NCBI RefSeq assembly: GCF_019059575.1 | Contig: NW_024881669.1 | Span: 124,001-188,000 of the forward strand | DNA: 64,000 nt | Origin: Amphibalanus amphitrite | Taxonomy: Eukaryota > Arthropoda > Thecostraca > Balanomorpha > Balanidae | Reading direction: 5' to 3' | Part shown: positions 46,377-58,033 of the stretch, in pieces | Position numbering within the stretch: position 1 is the first letter of the stretch | Layout of the letters: each line of letters opens with the position of its first letter | Position numbers and translations under genes: made by a program | Notes under the pieces: generated by a model | Told to the model about the DNA's origin: nothing | Databases searched by the model: none | What the model saw: the letters and a program-made list of their open reading frames with translations, nothing else

Positions 46377-47222
46377 ACGAGCGAGCGAGCGCAGCGAGCG
46401 AAGTGAGTCTTTTCAATATAACGGGAAAATCTCAGTATGAGCGGCCCGGCCCGGCCCGGCCCGGCCCGGCCTGTAACGCTTTTGAGAGGCTTATATCTCA
46501 GCAACCGTTGGACCGATTGGCCTGCGGTCTTTTTTGTTGGGTAGCCCCATCCCTTCTACCCCGTAATTGACTACTTTTGATACATCTCAGTGACCGCCGT
46601 GGCACGTGCCACGTGAAAAGTCAAGGGTGTTCAAGCAGTTTTGCAAAAGTAATGATTTTGAGAGGCCCATATCTCAGCACCGGCTTGAGCGATTGTCTTG
46701 CGGTCATTTTTATAGGGTAGCTGCATCCCTTCTACCAAAGGTCGGATACTCTTCATCTATGTGAGTGACCCCCACTGCACGTGCAAAATACAACAATAAG
46801 AGGTGCCAAATTTGTTCCCATTTCAGTAACTCGGTAATTACTGGGGTGATTTCGCTGAAACTTGGCATACAGGTAGGCACCCACCAGGCAATGCATTCCC
46901 ATGTGTTGCGGTTAGGGTGCTACTGCACGTGCGCACGTGCAGGGGGCGTTTCCAGATCTCGAGAACGGCTGGGCAGATTGCGCTCAAATTTGGTACACGG
47001 TTGGGGACCGGTTAGTAGGGTGCCGTGCAAAAGTCATTTTGGACCCCGTTTGCACGTGCGCACGTGCAGAATGCCGCTTCCAGATGTCCGGAACGGCTGG
47101 GCCGATTGCGTTCAAATTTGGTACACCGCTAGCGACCGGTTAGAAGGGTGCTTTGCACAAGCCCGTTGGAAGTACCCTCTCGCCCTTCTGCACGTGCAGG
47201 GCTCACTATCTCGCTCGCTCGT
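46377..47222. mobile_element. element with ACGAGCGAGCGAG inverted ends and E-box-rich units
   Basis: ACGAGCGAGCGAG occurs at the left end and inverted at the right end. The interior has three or four tandem units of about 100-130 bp, each with GAACGGCTGGGCMGATTGCG, TCAAATTTGGTACAC and GACCGGTTAG. CACGTG occurs about eight times, mostly as GCACGTGC. A GGCCC run lies near 46444-46470. There is no coding capacity and the superfamily is unknown. Confidence 0.65.
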
Positions 47223-47866
47223 TCTTCGCCCAAAAGGCGTTTTACTGGTATTTAGTAGCCTTTAACCAGGAACAACCTACCAACCTATAACCTTACAACC
47301 AACCAACCTACAACCTATCAACCTACATACCAGGCAGACTTTGTCTTCACATATTGATATAGGTACCTACCAAGCTGTTTATATAGCCATTAGCCAGCTT
47401 GCTTTTATTTCTTATTTCCCATTTTATACAAATACCTTTGTCATTTCTCTTTACAATTTGAGCACACGTGCACCTACGCAAGTGCATGTCATGTGAATGT
47501 TCTGTGGATTGAAAAACTTTTGTTTTACCATTTGTTTTCAACATTGACTTTGTCACTTAGGGGGTTATTCCATCCAATTATTTTCGGAAATGGACAAAAA
47601 AGTAAAACAACAGCAGCTTGACTTAAAATGACCAGTTTGGTATATACAAAATTTGATTGCTGGTTAAGCTGCATCTTGAGCAGATTTCAAAAACTGCTTA
47701 GAACAAGACACCACATTTCTAGGTCTATCTCAAACACTTATAGGTATGTATTTTGATTCAAAGCAAGTATATTTCAGAACATTTATTTTAAGAATAGCAT
47801 AATTTGTGCTGTTTGTGAAACTGGCATGAGTCATGATACTTAGGCATTGAAATGGGCAGGCAATGA
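47223..47866. other. AT-rich spacer with AACCTACC-type simple repeat
   Basis: A degenerate simple repeat around CCAACCTA lies at about 47263-47330. Nothing else is recognised. Confidence 0.5.
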
Positions 47867-48356
47867 TTAAAGGGACCCTCCCACCTTCAAAAAGTTAATG
47901 AATTGGCATAAAAGTGATTTCGCTCGGTTCAGAAAGAGCAAAAATGAATATCTACCAAATTTCACCGAAAGATATTCACCGGTTTTCAAAATATTAGACT
48001 TTTACTTTTGTTTACTTTTTTGGGATCTCCGCTGTTTCTAGCAACCTCATTTTGGAAGTGCAGCGTTTGCGCCTTGCGGCAGATGTTGTGCGCAAATAGC
48101 ATATACCACCACTGCTTCACAAAGATGTTAGTATAAGGTTTTAAAATTGTTAGATCACCGGTGACGTCATAAATTCTAAGGGGGCATCCCAATGCATTAG
48201 CCCCTTAGAATCCGAAAACTGCAAGTTTGAAATTCCATATCTCCGAATTAAAGCATTTTTTGATGTTGTAAGTGCCCAAACCGGTATTTGCAGGCCATGG
48301 CCACCAATTTGACTATCTCAACTCAAAACTAATGTTAAGGTGGGATGGTCACTTAA
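47867..48356. mobile_element. TTAA-flanked MITE, copy 1
   Basis: TTAA then AGGGACCCTCCCACCTT at the left; the right end is the reverse complement of GTGACCATCCCACCTT followed by TTAA. No coding capacity. A diverged inverted copy is at 59477-60057. The TTAA ends suggest a piggyBac- or Kolobok-type element. Confidence 0.65.
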
Positions 48357-49169
48357 ATGATTTGGTGTTATCGGGCACACCAGCAACAATGTGGCTATAT
48401 GGCGAGAGGCAATAATTAAGAAACAAAAATGGGTAGGTACTTACGTTTGACTGAAAAATGATATGCGTCCAAGTTCCACGCCAGCGACCAGCCGTTGAGC
48501 AAGCCCCTTTTGATGAGGAAAAAATGGGCTTTGTCAGACGGCCTTAAGCAATTTGAATTAGGAAAGCAATCTTGTTGAGCGGGGGTTCCAAACTATAGTC
48601 TTCGAGACGGGCGTATATTTCGGTATTTTGTATGTCAATGTCTAGCTTTCAGAGGGAGGAAATTCACGGAAAAAGTGGAGTCCGTGGAGCCACACTGAAA
48701 CCAGTCACACACAAATATTGATATCACTAATCACAAATAAACAATTCACACAAAAATATAAGACAGTTATGACGCACGCAGAAATGGTTTGTCGACAGTC
48801 TTATTCGGTGCGAATAGAACATCGCTAAATAGGTCTTATGACGTATACTAAAAAGCTGGCCAATCAGGGACGGCTCAATAAAACCACCGTAGTAAACCGT
48901 AGATGCATATTTACGTCTGGACAACGAGTTGCGTTGGAGAGGCCGGAAATAGTGGCGATTTCAGGACCGCACGAATGGACCGTCATTGGAATGATTCTTT
49001 TTTAAACCGTGCACTGTTTTCGGCCGGAATTTAATAGCTACTACAAAATATTTTGTTATTACGTTTCCACCAAGAATGAATGCCATCAGGGCTAAATTTT
49101 TACTACTTTTGCATTTTGTCAAGAAGCATATAGTGCTGTTATATTGCAGTTTTTGCGCGTTTGTTACAA
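48357..49169. other. repeat-derived spacer
   Basis: No gene seen. The segment near 48897-48935 (ATATTTACGTCTGGACAACG) recurs inverted at about 59440-59470, so it belongs to a dispersed repeat. Confidence 0.4.
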
Positions 49170-49889
49170 AATATGAAGCGAGTAAGCGTCAGTGTCATTC
49201 ATCAAACTCGCCTCCGAGCACGCTCAACGAAGGAGAGGAAAAATGTGGGCCTTCGTACCCAGATCGTGACCAGACGATCCTTCATCCCCGAATAGCGCGC
49301 CAAACAAACTAGATAGCTGCTGCAATGGATTTCTTGCTTCAATGGAATGTAGGAGGACTTCTATCCCATTTGTCTGAATTTAAACAGTATATACAAAAGG
49401 AAGCTCCTCTTCTAGCTGGGATTCAGGAAACTCACTTTAAGAACACAGATCATTAAAATTACAATGAGGCTGGATATACTTTGTACAGACAGGACATAAA
49501 TCTATCAAATAGACAGGGTGGCCAGGGGCGTAACCACTCCTTAAAAAATGGGCTGGAAATAACGCCCTCCGGGGGCGGCATTAAATGCCAAGGGAAGGGC
49601 GGCAATTATGTTTTGGGAGTCATGGAGGTGAGTGCTTGAGGGCCTTTACCGTGTCACTGTTGTTTGTGCATCAAGTACTTCCGCTTTGGGAAAGAAGAAC
49701 AATAATCAGCATTCATCAGCTGACTACACGTTGTAAGGGGCACACGCAGAGAACACGCCACAACTCTGGTCTTTGAGATTTGGTACTTCATGCGGTAGAT
49801 ATGCATGCGTAAGATGGGTGGTCAGCCCGTTGCTAGCAGTTTGACTTTGCTACTACCATGGAGGATGGTGACTTCAATTGCAATGGGAT

Positions 49890-52090
49890 CTGAGTCTGAC
49901 CATGGGCGTCGAAAGCGAGGGGGCCTCAACGGTCTCTAAGGGCCATTATTGGCCTCAGGGCCCTTACCGGCCTCAGGGTCCTTACCGGCCAGAGCGCCCT
50001 AACGAGCCTGAGGGGCCTTACCAGCCCATTAGGGGCCACCTCTAGGGGCCCCACATCCGTCTGTGATGTTCCCACTCCAATTTCTCTGAGGGCCCGTCAT
50101 GGCAACTGATAGCCCTCACCGGCGCCTCTGAGGGCCCAAACCGGTCTCGAAGGTCCCCCACACGGGCACGAGGGGCCCTGTGGCGCCAATGGGCTGCTGG
50201 GGTTTAACTGGCCATATTTCTGGTCATATTTCGACTCAGAAGTGCCCCACAGGGCTCGTAAGGACATCTCATGGGCCCCTAAGTAGCCACAAAGTTCCCC
50301 ATAAAAGCCCTACGCCGGCTTCTTAGTGCCCCTTGCTGGTCTCTGAGGGCCCTTACCGGCCTATTACGGCCACCTCTAGTGGCCTCAAACCCGTCTGTGA
50401 TAGCCCCACACAAGTTTCTCTGAGGGCCCCATAACGGCGACTCTGAGGGCCCACACGGGCGCCTACGAGGTCCCAAACCGGCGTATCTGAGGGTCCCACG
50501 CCCCCCCAACTCTGAGGGCCTACACCGGTATCTCTAAAGGCCCTGTATCGGCGGTCCTGAGGGCCCCACATCAGTGCCTCGGACGACCCCACGCTGGTGA
50601 CTGTGAGGGTCCCAGCGGCGTCTGAGAAAACCACGCCGGAGTTTAAGGACCCCAAAGGGCTCCTCAACGCACCATCGCCTTCTGAGATCCCCTTGTCGGC
50701 TTATGAGGAGTCCACAACAGCAGCTCTAAGGGCCCCATGCGCGCCTCTGATGGCCCTGTGTCTCTGAGGAACTCCATATTGGCGCCTGTAAAGGGCCTCA
50801 CCGGCGACTGTGCACGTCCCACACCGGCGCCTCTGAGTGCCCCACACTGCCAACTCTGAGGGCCCCATACCAGTGCTTCTGAGGGCCCCACACTGGCACC
50901 CCTGAGGGCCCCACACCAGTGCCTCATAAGGACCTAAATCAGCAGCTCTGAGGGCCCAACATCGGCGCCTCTGAGGGCCCCATACCAGCGCATCTGACGG
51001 CCACCCACCGGTGACTTTTGAGTGCCCTACATCGGCGACTCTCGAGTACCCCAACGGCGTCTGAAAGTATTATACCGGTCTCTAAGGACCCCACAGGGCT
51101 TCTGAAGGTAGCGCCGGCCTATGAGGACCCTTTGCTGGTCTGAGGACCCCTTGCTGGTCTCTGAGAGCCCCCTGCTGGCTGTTAAAGGGTTCAGACCAGC
51201 AGCTCAAGCCTCTAAGGGCCCCACATTCGTCTGTGACGGCCCCACACCAGTGTCTCTGAGGGCCCACAACGGTGCCTGTGAGGACCCTCACTAGCGTCTC
51301 TCAGGGCCTCACACTAGCACTTCTGAGGGTATACACCGGCACCTTTTTGGCCTCAGTCAGCAATAATACTTCTGAGGGCCCCACACCAATGCTTCCAAAG
51401 GCTCCTTGCCGGTGGCTGTGAAGGTCCTACACCGGTACTTCTGAGGGTCCTACCGAAGGCACCACACAAGTCCTTTATCACCTCGCTAAGCTTTAATCCC
51501 ATACCGGCCTTCTGAGGGCGCCACGCCAGTGCACCCATTGCATCACACAGGCAACTTTAAAGGCTTCACACTGACCTCTCTTGAGAGTCTCACACCGGTG
51601 CCTTCCTCTGAGGGTCCCATACCGGCTCATTGCCCACGGTCCGGCCACTCACCGGTGACGCTGAGAGTCCTCAACGGTGACTCTGAGGGTCCTACGCTGA
51701 AGACTCTGGAAGCCCACACCAGCTTCTAAGAGCACCACGCCGGCCTCTGAGGGTAGGTATCACGCCAAAACCTCAACGGATCACACACTCGCCTGTGAGA
51801 GCCCCACACCGACGCCTCTGAGAACCTCAAAGGGCTTGACCGGTGCATCTCTGAGGGCGTGACACTGGCATTCTAAGGCACCACGCTGGTCTTTGGGTGC
51901 CCAACGCACAGGCCTTCTGAAAGCAGTACGCAACTTTTAAGCAGCCACGCTTAACTCTCAGAGCCCCACACCGGCCTCTGATGGCCCCTAAGCTTTCGAG
52001 CCTGCTTAAATAGGACCCATTCCAGGCGTGAGCCTGCAGGACGGGATCCAGCCAAAGACCTCTCACCCACTCAAGGGCCCACAGTAGACC
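49890..52090. repeat. satellite array, GAGGGCCCCACACCGG family
   Basis: About 2.2 kb of degenerate units of roughly 25-35 bp around CTGAGGGCCCCACACCGG and CGCCTCTGAGGG. Many units are diverged, and open frames through it are artefacts. Related words fill the elements at 10906 and 63489. Confidence 0.85.
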
Positions 52091-52559
52091 GAGGACTCTT
52101 TCAAGTGCTCAGCTTCAGATGACTCTGAGTCTCGCTGCGCGCTCAGGACACTACTCGTTGGCCCGGAAGGCTCACATCAAGCGACAAGCGATCACACAGG
52201 GCCATTTCGCGGCTTCGATGGTTGTTTGCGATCAGAGCGTCTCACCTGACGCTCTCATGGGCTGAATTCGCTAGGCGAGTCCCTTTGAGTTATCGAGCCC
52301 AAAATGTAACACTTTGTGTTGGGCAGCATACAGAGCCCGCCAAAACGTGCGCACGTCCTTCACTTGCGCACGTTCAGAGGAGCAACCAAACTGTGATACC
52401 TAGCCATGGAATTATGGATCCCCCGGTCCGCACGATGTTCACCTATATCGGACACGTTTCATCGCAATTCGCCAAGTCAATGCGTAGTTACGAGTAGTAT
52501 ATGTAAACAGCAGCAATTTAAGCACCCCTGACTGAGCTATCGCAAATATTTGCCAGGGG

Positions 52560-53260
52560 GAGGCGCGACCCCCCCCCCCCGGGCCGAGAGCGGCACAGAT
52601 GTCGATGAAGCGTTATAGGGAGGGGCGAATCATTAAACGTTTCGACGCATTCTGAGAAGGGGAGGCACGTAAGGGCAGAGAGGCGTCTGGGGAGGGGCGG
52701 CAGGTAGCGGCGGCAAAGTGCCTTGGGAGGGCGGCGCTACTGCGACAGAACATTTTGGAGAGGGGCGGCGTGTTGAGGGCGGTGGGTTGTTGTGGCGAGG
52801 GGCGTCACATAGTGGGTGCCGAGGTACTGTGGGGAGGGCGGCAAGGCGTCTATGGAGGGCGGCACAGACGGTGGTAAAGCGTTGTGGGGAGGGGCGGCGC
52901 ATTGAGAGCGGCGGGGTTTTGTGGTGAGGGGCGGCACATAGAGGGCGCCGAGGCACCTCGGGGGGGGGGGGCACATATGGTGATAGAGCATTGTGGGGAG
53001 TGGCGGCTTATTGAGGGCGGCGGGAAGTTGTGGCGAGGGCAGCACATATGTAGAGAGCGCCGAGGTACTCTGGGGAGGGGCGGCAAGTCATCTGGGGAGG
53101 GCGGCACAGCGGCGATAGAGCATTATGCGGAGGGGCGGCACATTGAGGGCGACGGGGTTCTGTGAGGGGCGGCACATAGAGAGCTCCGAGGAACTTGAGG
53201 GGGAGTCGGTGCGGGGGGCGGAAGGACATCTGGGAGGGGCGGCGTGTAAAGGGCACGAGT
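52560..53260. repeat. second satellite array, GGGGAGGGGCGGCACAT family
   Basis: About four to five higher-order units of roughly 130 bp, each made of shorter GGGAGGGGCGGC sub-units alternating with ATTGAGGGCGGCGGGGTT and CACATAGAGGGCGCCGAGG. Confidence 0.8.
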
Positions 53261-54748
53261 AGTGAGGAGCGGTACGTTGAGGTCAGGCGTATAGTGGACC
53301 GAGCAGTGCCGTTTCTTTTGCTTCGTTTTGAAGTCCGCGAGTCCCGCAATTGTAGACTTCCTCTACCGGGGGCGGCATTTCAGCATCCCAAAAATGGGCT
53401 GGAATTTCCAGCGTTCCAGCCCGGTGGTTACGCCCATGAGGGTGGCGTAGCTCTTTATGTAGCAAATTCAGTGTCACAACGGAAAACAAATATAGCTTCC
53501 CCGCTAAATGTTGTAGCAGCTACTGTTTCACTACTAAACCGCGAGTTGTTGGTTGTTTCAGTGTATTTGCCGCCAAATGCACAGGAAATGAACGTGCGGA
53601 TGTCCTCGCAAAGGAGGCTGCAATGCGACCTGATCCAGTTGTGGAACCTATGGCCCAAGGGGACGCTATCCATATGATAAAAATCAAATTCGCCGAGTAC
53701 CTTCAACGCAAATGGGACCAACATCATGCTGCACATATGTATGCGATCAAACGAGAACTTAGAACATGGGTCACATGTAACCAACCAGACAGGATACGCG
53801 AGGTGACCCTGGCCAGAATGAGGTGTGGTCATACCCGCCTCACACATGGCCACCTTTTTGATAGGACGGACCCTCCGATTTGCCACACCTGTGACACCCG
53901 CATCTCCGTAGAGCACATTTTGATCGCATGCACGCCGCACGGCACTGCATCACGAACGAAGACACATCACTAACTATCTTGCGGTACAACACCTTAAAAA
54001 CGACCTCCCGACCCTTCTCGGAGACGACACAACATTGACAAACCTGGTACTTGATTTCGTCCTAACATCACCCTACTCAGAGCTACTTTAACGGCCTTGA
54101 CTTTGAGTTAGCAGGCACCCGTCTCGCTACCACCAGGCTGACTTGTGATACGGGATGGCCGATGGGTCGAGTTTTTCGCTGGTACCGAAACACAGAGCTT
54201 CGATGGCAGACGGGTTTTCTCCAGCCGCGGGAGCAGGCTTAGAGGCTCAGCGGCCCAGCGAGCTACACCAGCGGACCCCGGCCGCTGAACAGCGGCGGCG
54301 GCCGGGTTGAAACGACCACAGACAACCGTCGGCCGCCAACTGCAGCAGCGACAAATTCCCTATCCTCCAAACCATTCCTTTCATCGTGACGCTTAAACAT
54401 TCACAAACCCCATCCCTCCCAGCGACCTATCCCCCACTCTTCAAACCATTCCTGTCATCCAACTCTCGTCGTAACCTTACCATTCACAAACTTCCTCCTT
54501 CCCTCCTTTCACAAACATCAATTTACCGGTAAGTTTCACTGTCATTTATGCGTCTTAACGTAAATTCATGGGTTTTTCCCCATATTCATGGCATAGTACA
54601 TGGATATGGGTTTTCCCATGTTGTCTTGCTGTAAAAGTGGCCACCGGTCTTAGTTAGGACGGCCGGTTTGTTTTGCGCGGCGTAGTTAGGTCGCCGCCCT
54701 CCTCGCGAGGCCGGTAACGTAAGTTAGGGCCACTAAAAAAAAAAGTGC

Positions 54749-55473
54749 TAGAAGTTAACTTGAGGGGAAGGTATGCTAATTGCTCTTGTCCATCCACTAG
54801 AAGTTATTAAATATTTTGCTTTGTGTATTCCAAAAGGAGAGGGAACTATTTTATTTGTGCCTTCATGTCAGAATTGAAGGTGGATCATTCAGATTTTGCC
54901 ATAGTTTCCCCGACTGGTATATAAGCAGTGGCATAAGAAGAAAAGGTTGATCAATCCTGAAGTTCAGTCATCGTACCTCAACTTGGCAGCAAGATCCCCA
55001 AGGACAGAGGTTATATTGTATACCTGTTCTGTAAATCAAAGCATTTTTGTGCCTGCAAAGGCTTAAGCTATTTGTGGTGTGTTCGGAGTGAGGCTATATG
55101 GCCGTTTTTGTTGTATGTTTATGTGGAGATTGAATATAACTGTGACCCTTTGCTTGTTTGTATACTTACTATGGTATAACAGGGAACAGCACATTCACAT
55201 AGCATACTCACCTAGCACCTAACTCATAGCTGTACCCTGCAGGATCTGTACTTGTTCATGTCTCGAGCATTAACAAAGCACTAAAGTAGCTTAGTTATCA
55301 TTTCCCACATTTTTTGAGCATCTAACATGGCATACAGCAGTGCAGAGCAGCTTCAGAGAAGAAACACTTTAAATGCACAGACTCACACCAGCCACCCAAT
55401 GAGCCAGTTCCTCAGTTGACTGTTTCCCTGGATGCAGCTTGGCAAGGTGAGCTAACTATAGGCAAGTTGAAGG
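54749..55473. other. spacer between transposons
   Basis: No feature recognised. Confidence 0.4.
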
Positions 55474-55975
55474 CAGGGGCTCCGCCACGGACTTTTGGTT
55501 GGGGGGGACGGTCTGCTCTTCGCCCATCCGCGCCCTAGTATCTCCTCTAAACCTAGGGTACCCCCAAATCCAGTTTTCTCATCGGATTTAGGCCACTTGT
55601 TTTTCGTCATAGCCCTGATAGTTGATACGATGATTTTTTAATTAGAAAAAAAAGAAATAAAATAGAGAAATGGTAGGCCACCTGACCCATGCAATATTAC
55701 CCAATATTTGATTGTACCTTCCTCATATTGACACACCAGACAGAAAAAAACTTGAAAAACAAACTTCAATTTTTTACTGGTATGTAGCTCATAGTTTTGC
55801 GCTGAATCTGAATCCATTTTTAGCATTTGGCGAAGATCGGGTCAGGTTAGGTGAGATCAACAAGTGCGTGTCCCGCCGGCTAGCCAAAAAAGGTGTCAAC
55901 CACCACAGACGGCTTCGTAAGTAACATGTTGCATTGGTACCAAAACTACTTCTTAATGTTCAAATGGATGCTTAA

Positions 55976-56997
55976 CCCTCGCCGGACCTATTGGTTTTCT
56001 ACATACGCGCCGGCCGAGGGGGGGGGGCGGGTACGACCCCCCCCCCCATCGCCGTTTCGCCCCTGGTGGAGCTAGCGCGTCGCGGAAAAAACGAGCGTGT
56101 GCGCCGTTACGAGACGCAGAGATTGGTACCGATTTTAAGGTCCTAGGTCAACCGGTGACCTCTGAGGTCAGGTCAAGTGGCCCAGGGTACGGTTGAGTTT
56201 TTGGTGAATAACTTCGCAAAAAAAGGCCACAGGGCCGCGATTTTGGTCGCATCGTGTTCGCCTCGCTCAGGCGCGTCGAATGATATACTTTTTGTCCGGG
56301 TCAGGTCAACTTGGGGTGTTGACCCAAGGTCAAGGTCAGGTCAGCACCCCCAGGTCACGAAGCTGGTTGAAAGAGGTCATGTCGCATATCATTCGATTCG
56401 GCAGGTCTTCCTGAGTCCAGTGGTGGCTTTCCCGACTCGCTAGCTCAATTTGATCAAGAGTTATTGACGAAAAACTAATATGACCTTGATGACGCCATAA
56501 ATGACGTCACGCAAGGTCAACATTGCAAAAGTGACGCATCTAACCTTGCAAGGAGTGCATCAAATCACGATTCTGTGTGCTTGAGATATTTGGAGATCGT
56601 TCCCGGCGCCAGAATATCAGTTTTCATTTTTCCCCATTGACTTATAATGGTGAGGTCACGAAAATGACCTGACCTCATATGACCTTTAGGAAAAATACGA
56701 GATATACAAGTTGTGAGACTCATAATGGATACTAGATCCTGCAAGTTTCATTTCCTTGTGACATCTCAGGCAGTCAGGGCGTTGCGAAGTTGCGACATCT
56801 GAAGACCGTGCAGAGGTTCACTTATGACGTCGACCTGACCTGATCCAAAAATGCAGTTGGTGTCAAAAGATCCGGCTTGAATCAAAGGTCAGGTATGCCA
56901 AGTTTCAGCTCTCTATCGCCAGCGTGTTCGGAGCTATCGCGAAAAAAACCCTATGGGGGGGGGGGCGGCACCCCCCCCCCCCCTCGGCCGGCGAGGG
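55976..56997. mobile_element. piggyBac-type MITE nested in the hAT-like element
   Basis: TTAA at 55972-55975 and 56998-57001; perfect inverted ends CCCTCGCCGG and CCGGCGAGGG. Long G/C runs lie near both ends. AGGTCA half-sites cluster at about 56140-56175 and 56300-56360. It is about 1,022 bp and non-coding. Confidence 0.82.
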
Positions 56998-57001
56998 TTA
57001 A

Positions 57002-57436
57002 TTCGACATCATCCCCAAAACGTTTCCTAGTAACATGCCTAACTCGAAAAAGTGAACCAAATTCATCTAACGGTATAATGACCTTGACCTGATACTCATG
57101 TGACCTTGACACCTACCATAATTGCATGTGTCTACCGTCATTTCAACATGTTGGCTCGGTTTTATGACATAACAAGTCTGGAAACGTATAGATAATGTGC
57201 GCTGACATACACCGAATCGGTGTTTCGGCCTGACATGGTCTGGAGAAATAGGCTACAGGCCCAAAAGTCATGGCCCATGGGGGTTAGGATCATGAAATTT
57301 TCAGAGGATGTGTAAAATTCCCGGGAAATACTAATAGTTTCGACACGATAAACCACTTATTACGCGAGTTATGTACTTGCGAAAAACTGAGGGGTGGGTG
57401 TGGGTCAATCCGACCCACCATAAGAACGAGGGTTAA
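57002..57436. mobile_element. lone right end of another TTAA element
   Basis: CGAGGGTTAA ends at 57436, preceded by GGGTCAATCCGACCCACC, a palindromic subterminal segment. It repeats the CGAGGGTTAA terminus of the neighbouring MITE, so it is probably a remnant of a related copy. No left end of its own was found. Confidence 0.5.
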
Positions 57437-58033
57437 CCTCTCAAACACTGGAAACAAACAGCTTCTCTCATCCTACAGTTCTGCGATATTCTTATTTGAC
57501 AGCTGGAAGTTTCCTCTAAAAGAACGAACGCGTTTACCCGAAAGAATTATCTCCGTATTGAGCGTTTAATTGATTGAGAGATCCTTATCTGATATACCTA
57601 CTGGATTACCTACTGGATATACCTACTGGATACCTATACCTACTGGATTCATCATCGGAATGGGCCGAATGATTGCGAACATTCGTCAGTAGACTCACGT
57701 TGATATACCTAACGCGAAAACGCCTGTCGATATGATCTACTAAAAAAAAACCTGAACTCCTAGGCCCCATAACAGAAAAAGACTAAAAAAAAGCACAGCG
57801 ACAATAGGTATAGGTATCGACGACAGGTTAATTAGATTCTCATCACGTTTTTTCTTCGGAGATTCTTTGCACCTATGTTCTGTATTCGGTGTCAGGAACA
57901 AGAGTCGATTTATCTACCAGCGGGAGAGCCGATTATTGGGGGGGGACAAAAGATAGTATGTCCCACCCAACATTTTGGTTGGGGGGGACATGTCCCACCC
58001 GTCCCCCCCGGTGGCGGAGCCCTTGGTTGAAGG

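Larger units (their letters stand above)
49523..53438. mobile_element. 3.9-kb hAT-like element filled with satellite, inside the LINE
   Basis: An exact 8-bp duplication AGGGTGGC flanks the element (49515-49522 and 53439-53446), and the LINE endonuclease reading resumes cleanly across it. Left end CAGGGGCGTAACCAC and right-end reverse complement CATGGGCGTAACCAC are inverted repeats with one mismatch. Both are followed by ATGGGCTGGAA and CCCGGGGGCGGCATT-like sequence. The interior is two large tandem arrays with no transposase. Ends and duplication length fit hAT. Confidence 0.88.
49170..54748 (+). mobile_element. I/jockey-type LINE, internally deleted and split by another transposon
   Basis: About 49196-49312 looks like the end of ORF1 (STLNEGEEKCGPSYPDRDQ, then stop). 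ORF2 starts near 49325 with an apurinic endonuclease domain: LLQWNVGGLLSHLSEFKQYI, LLAGIQETHFKNTDH. The hAT-like element interrupts it at 49523-53438. The endonuclease resumes with GGVALYVANSVSQ and VVSVYLPPNAQ. At about 53580-53590 the reading passes straight into RNase H sequence (GNERADVLAKEAA) followed by the C-terminal zinc-knuckle region (MRCGHTRLTHGH, CHTCDTRISVEHILIAC). The reverse transcriptase, normally between them, is absent. A 3' UTR runs to a short A run at about 54738-54747. RNase H places it among the I-group clades. It is a dead copy. Confidence 0.8.
55474..58025. mobile_element. hAT-like element with nested piggyBac-type MITE
   Basis: An 8-bp duplication GTTGAAGG flanks both ends (55466-55473 and 58026-58033). 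Left end CAGGGGCTCCGCCAC and right-end reverse complement CAAGGGCTCCGCCAC differ at one base. Each end also carries TTTGGTTGGGGGGGAC close by, like the element at 10906. No transposase is visible. A TTAA-flanked MITE is nested at 55976-56997. Confidence 0.88.

Noticed and set aside
49890-53260. CRISPR-like spaced repeats
   Set aside because: Units are degenerate and lack constant repeats with unique spacers, and the context is eukaryotic.
53195-53677. Plus-strand 160-codon open frame
   Set aside because: It fuses satellite, the hAT-like end and LINE fragments; not a gene.
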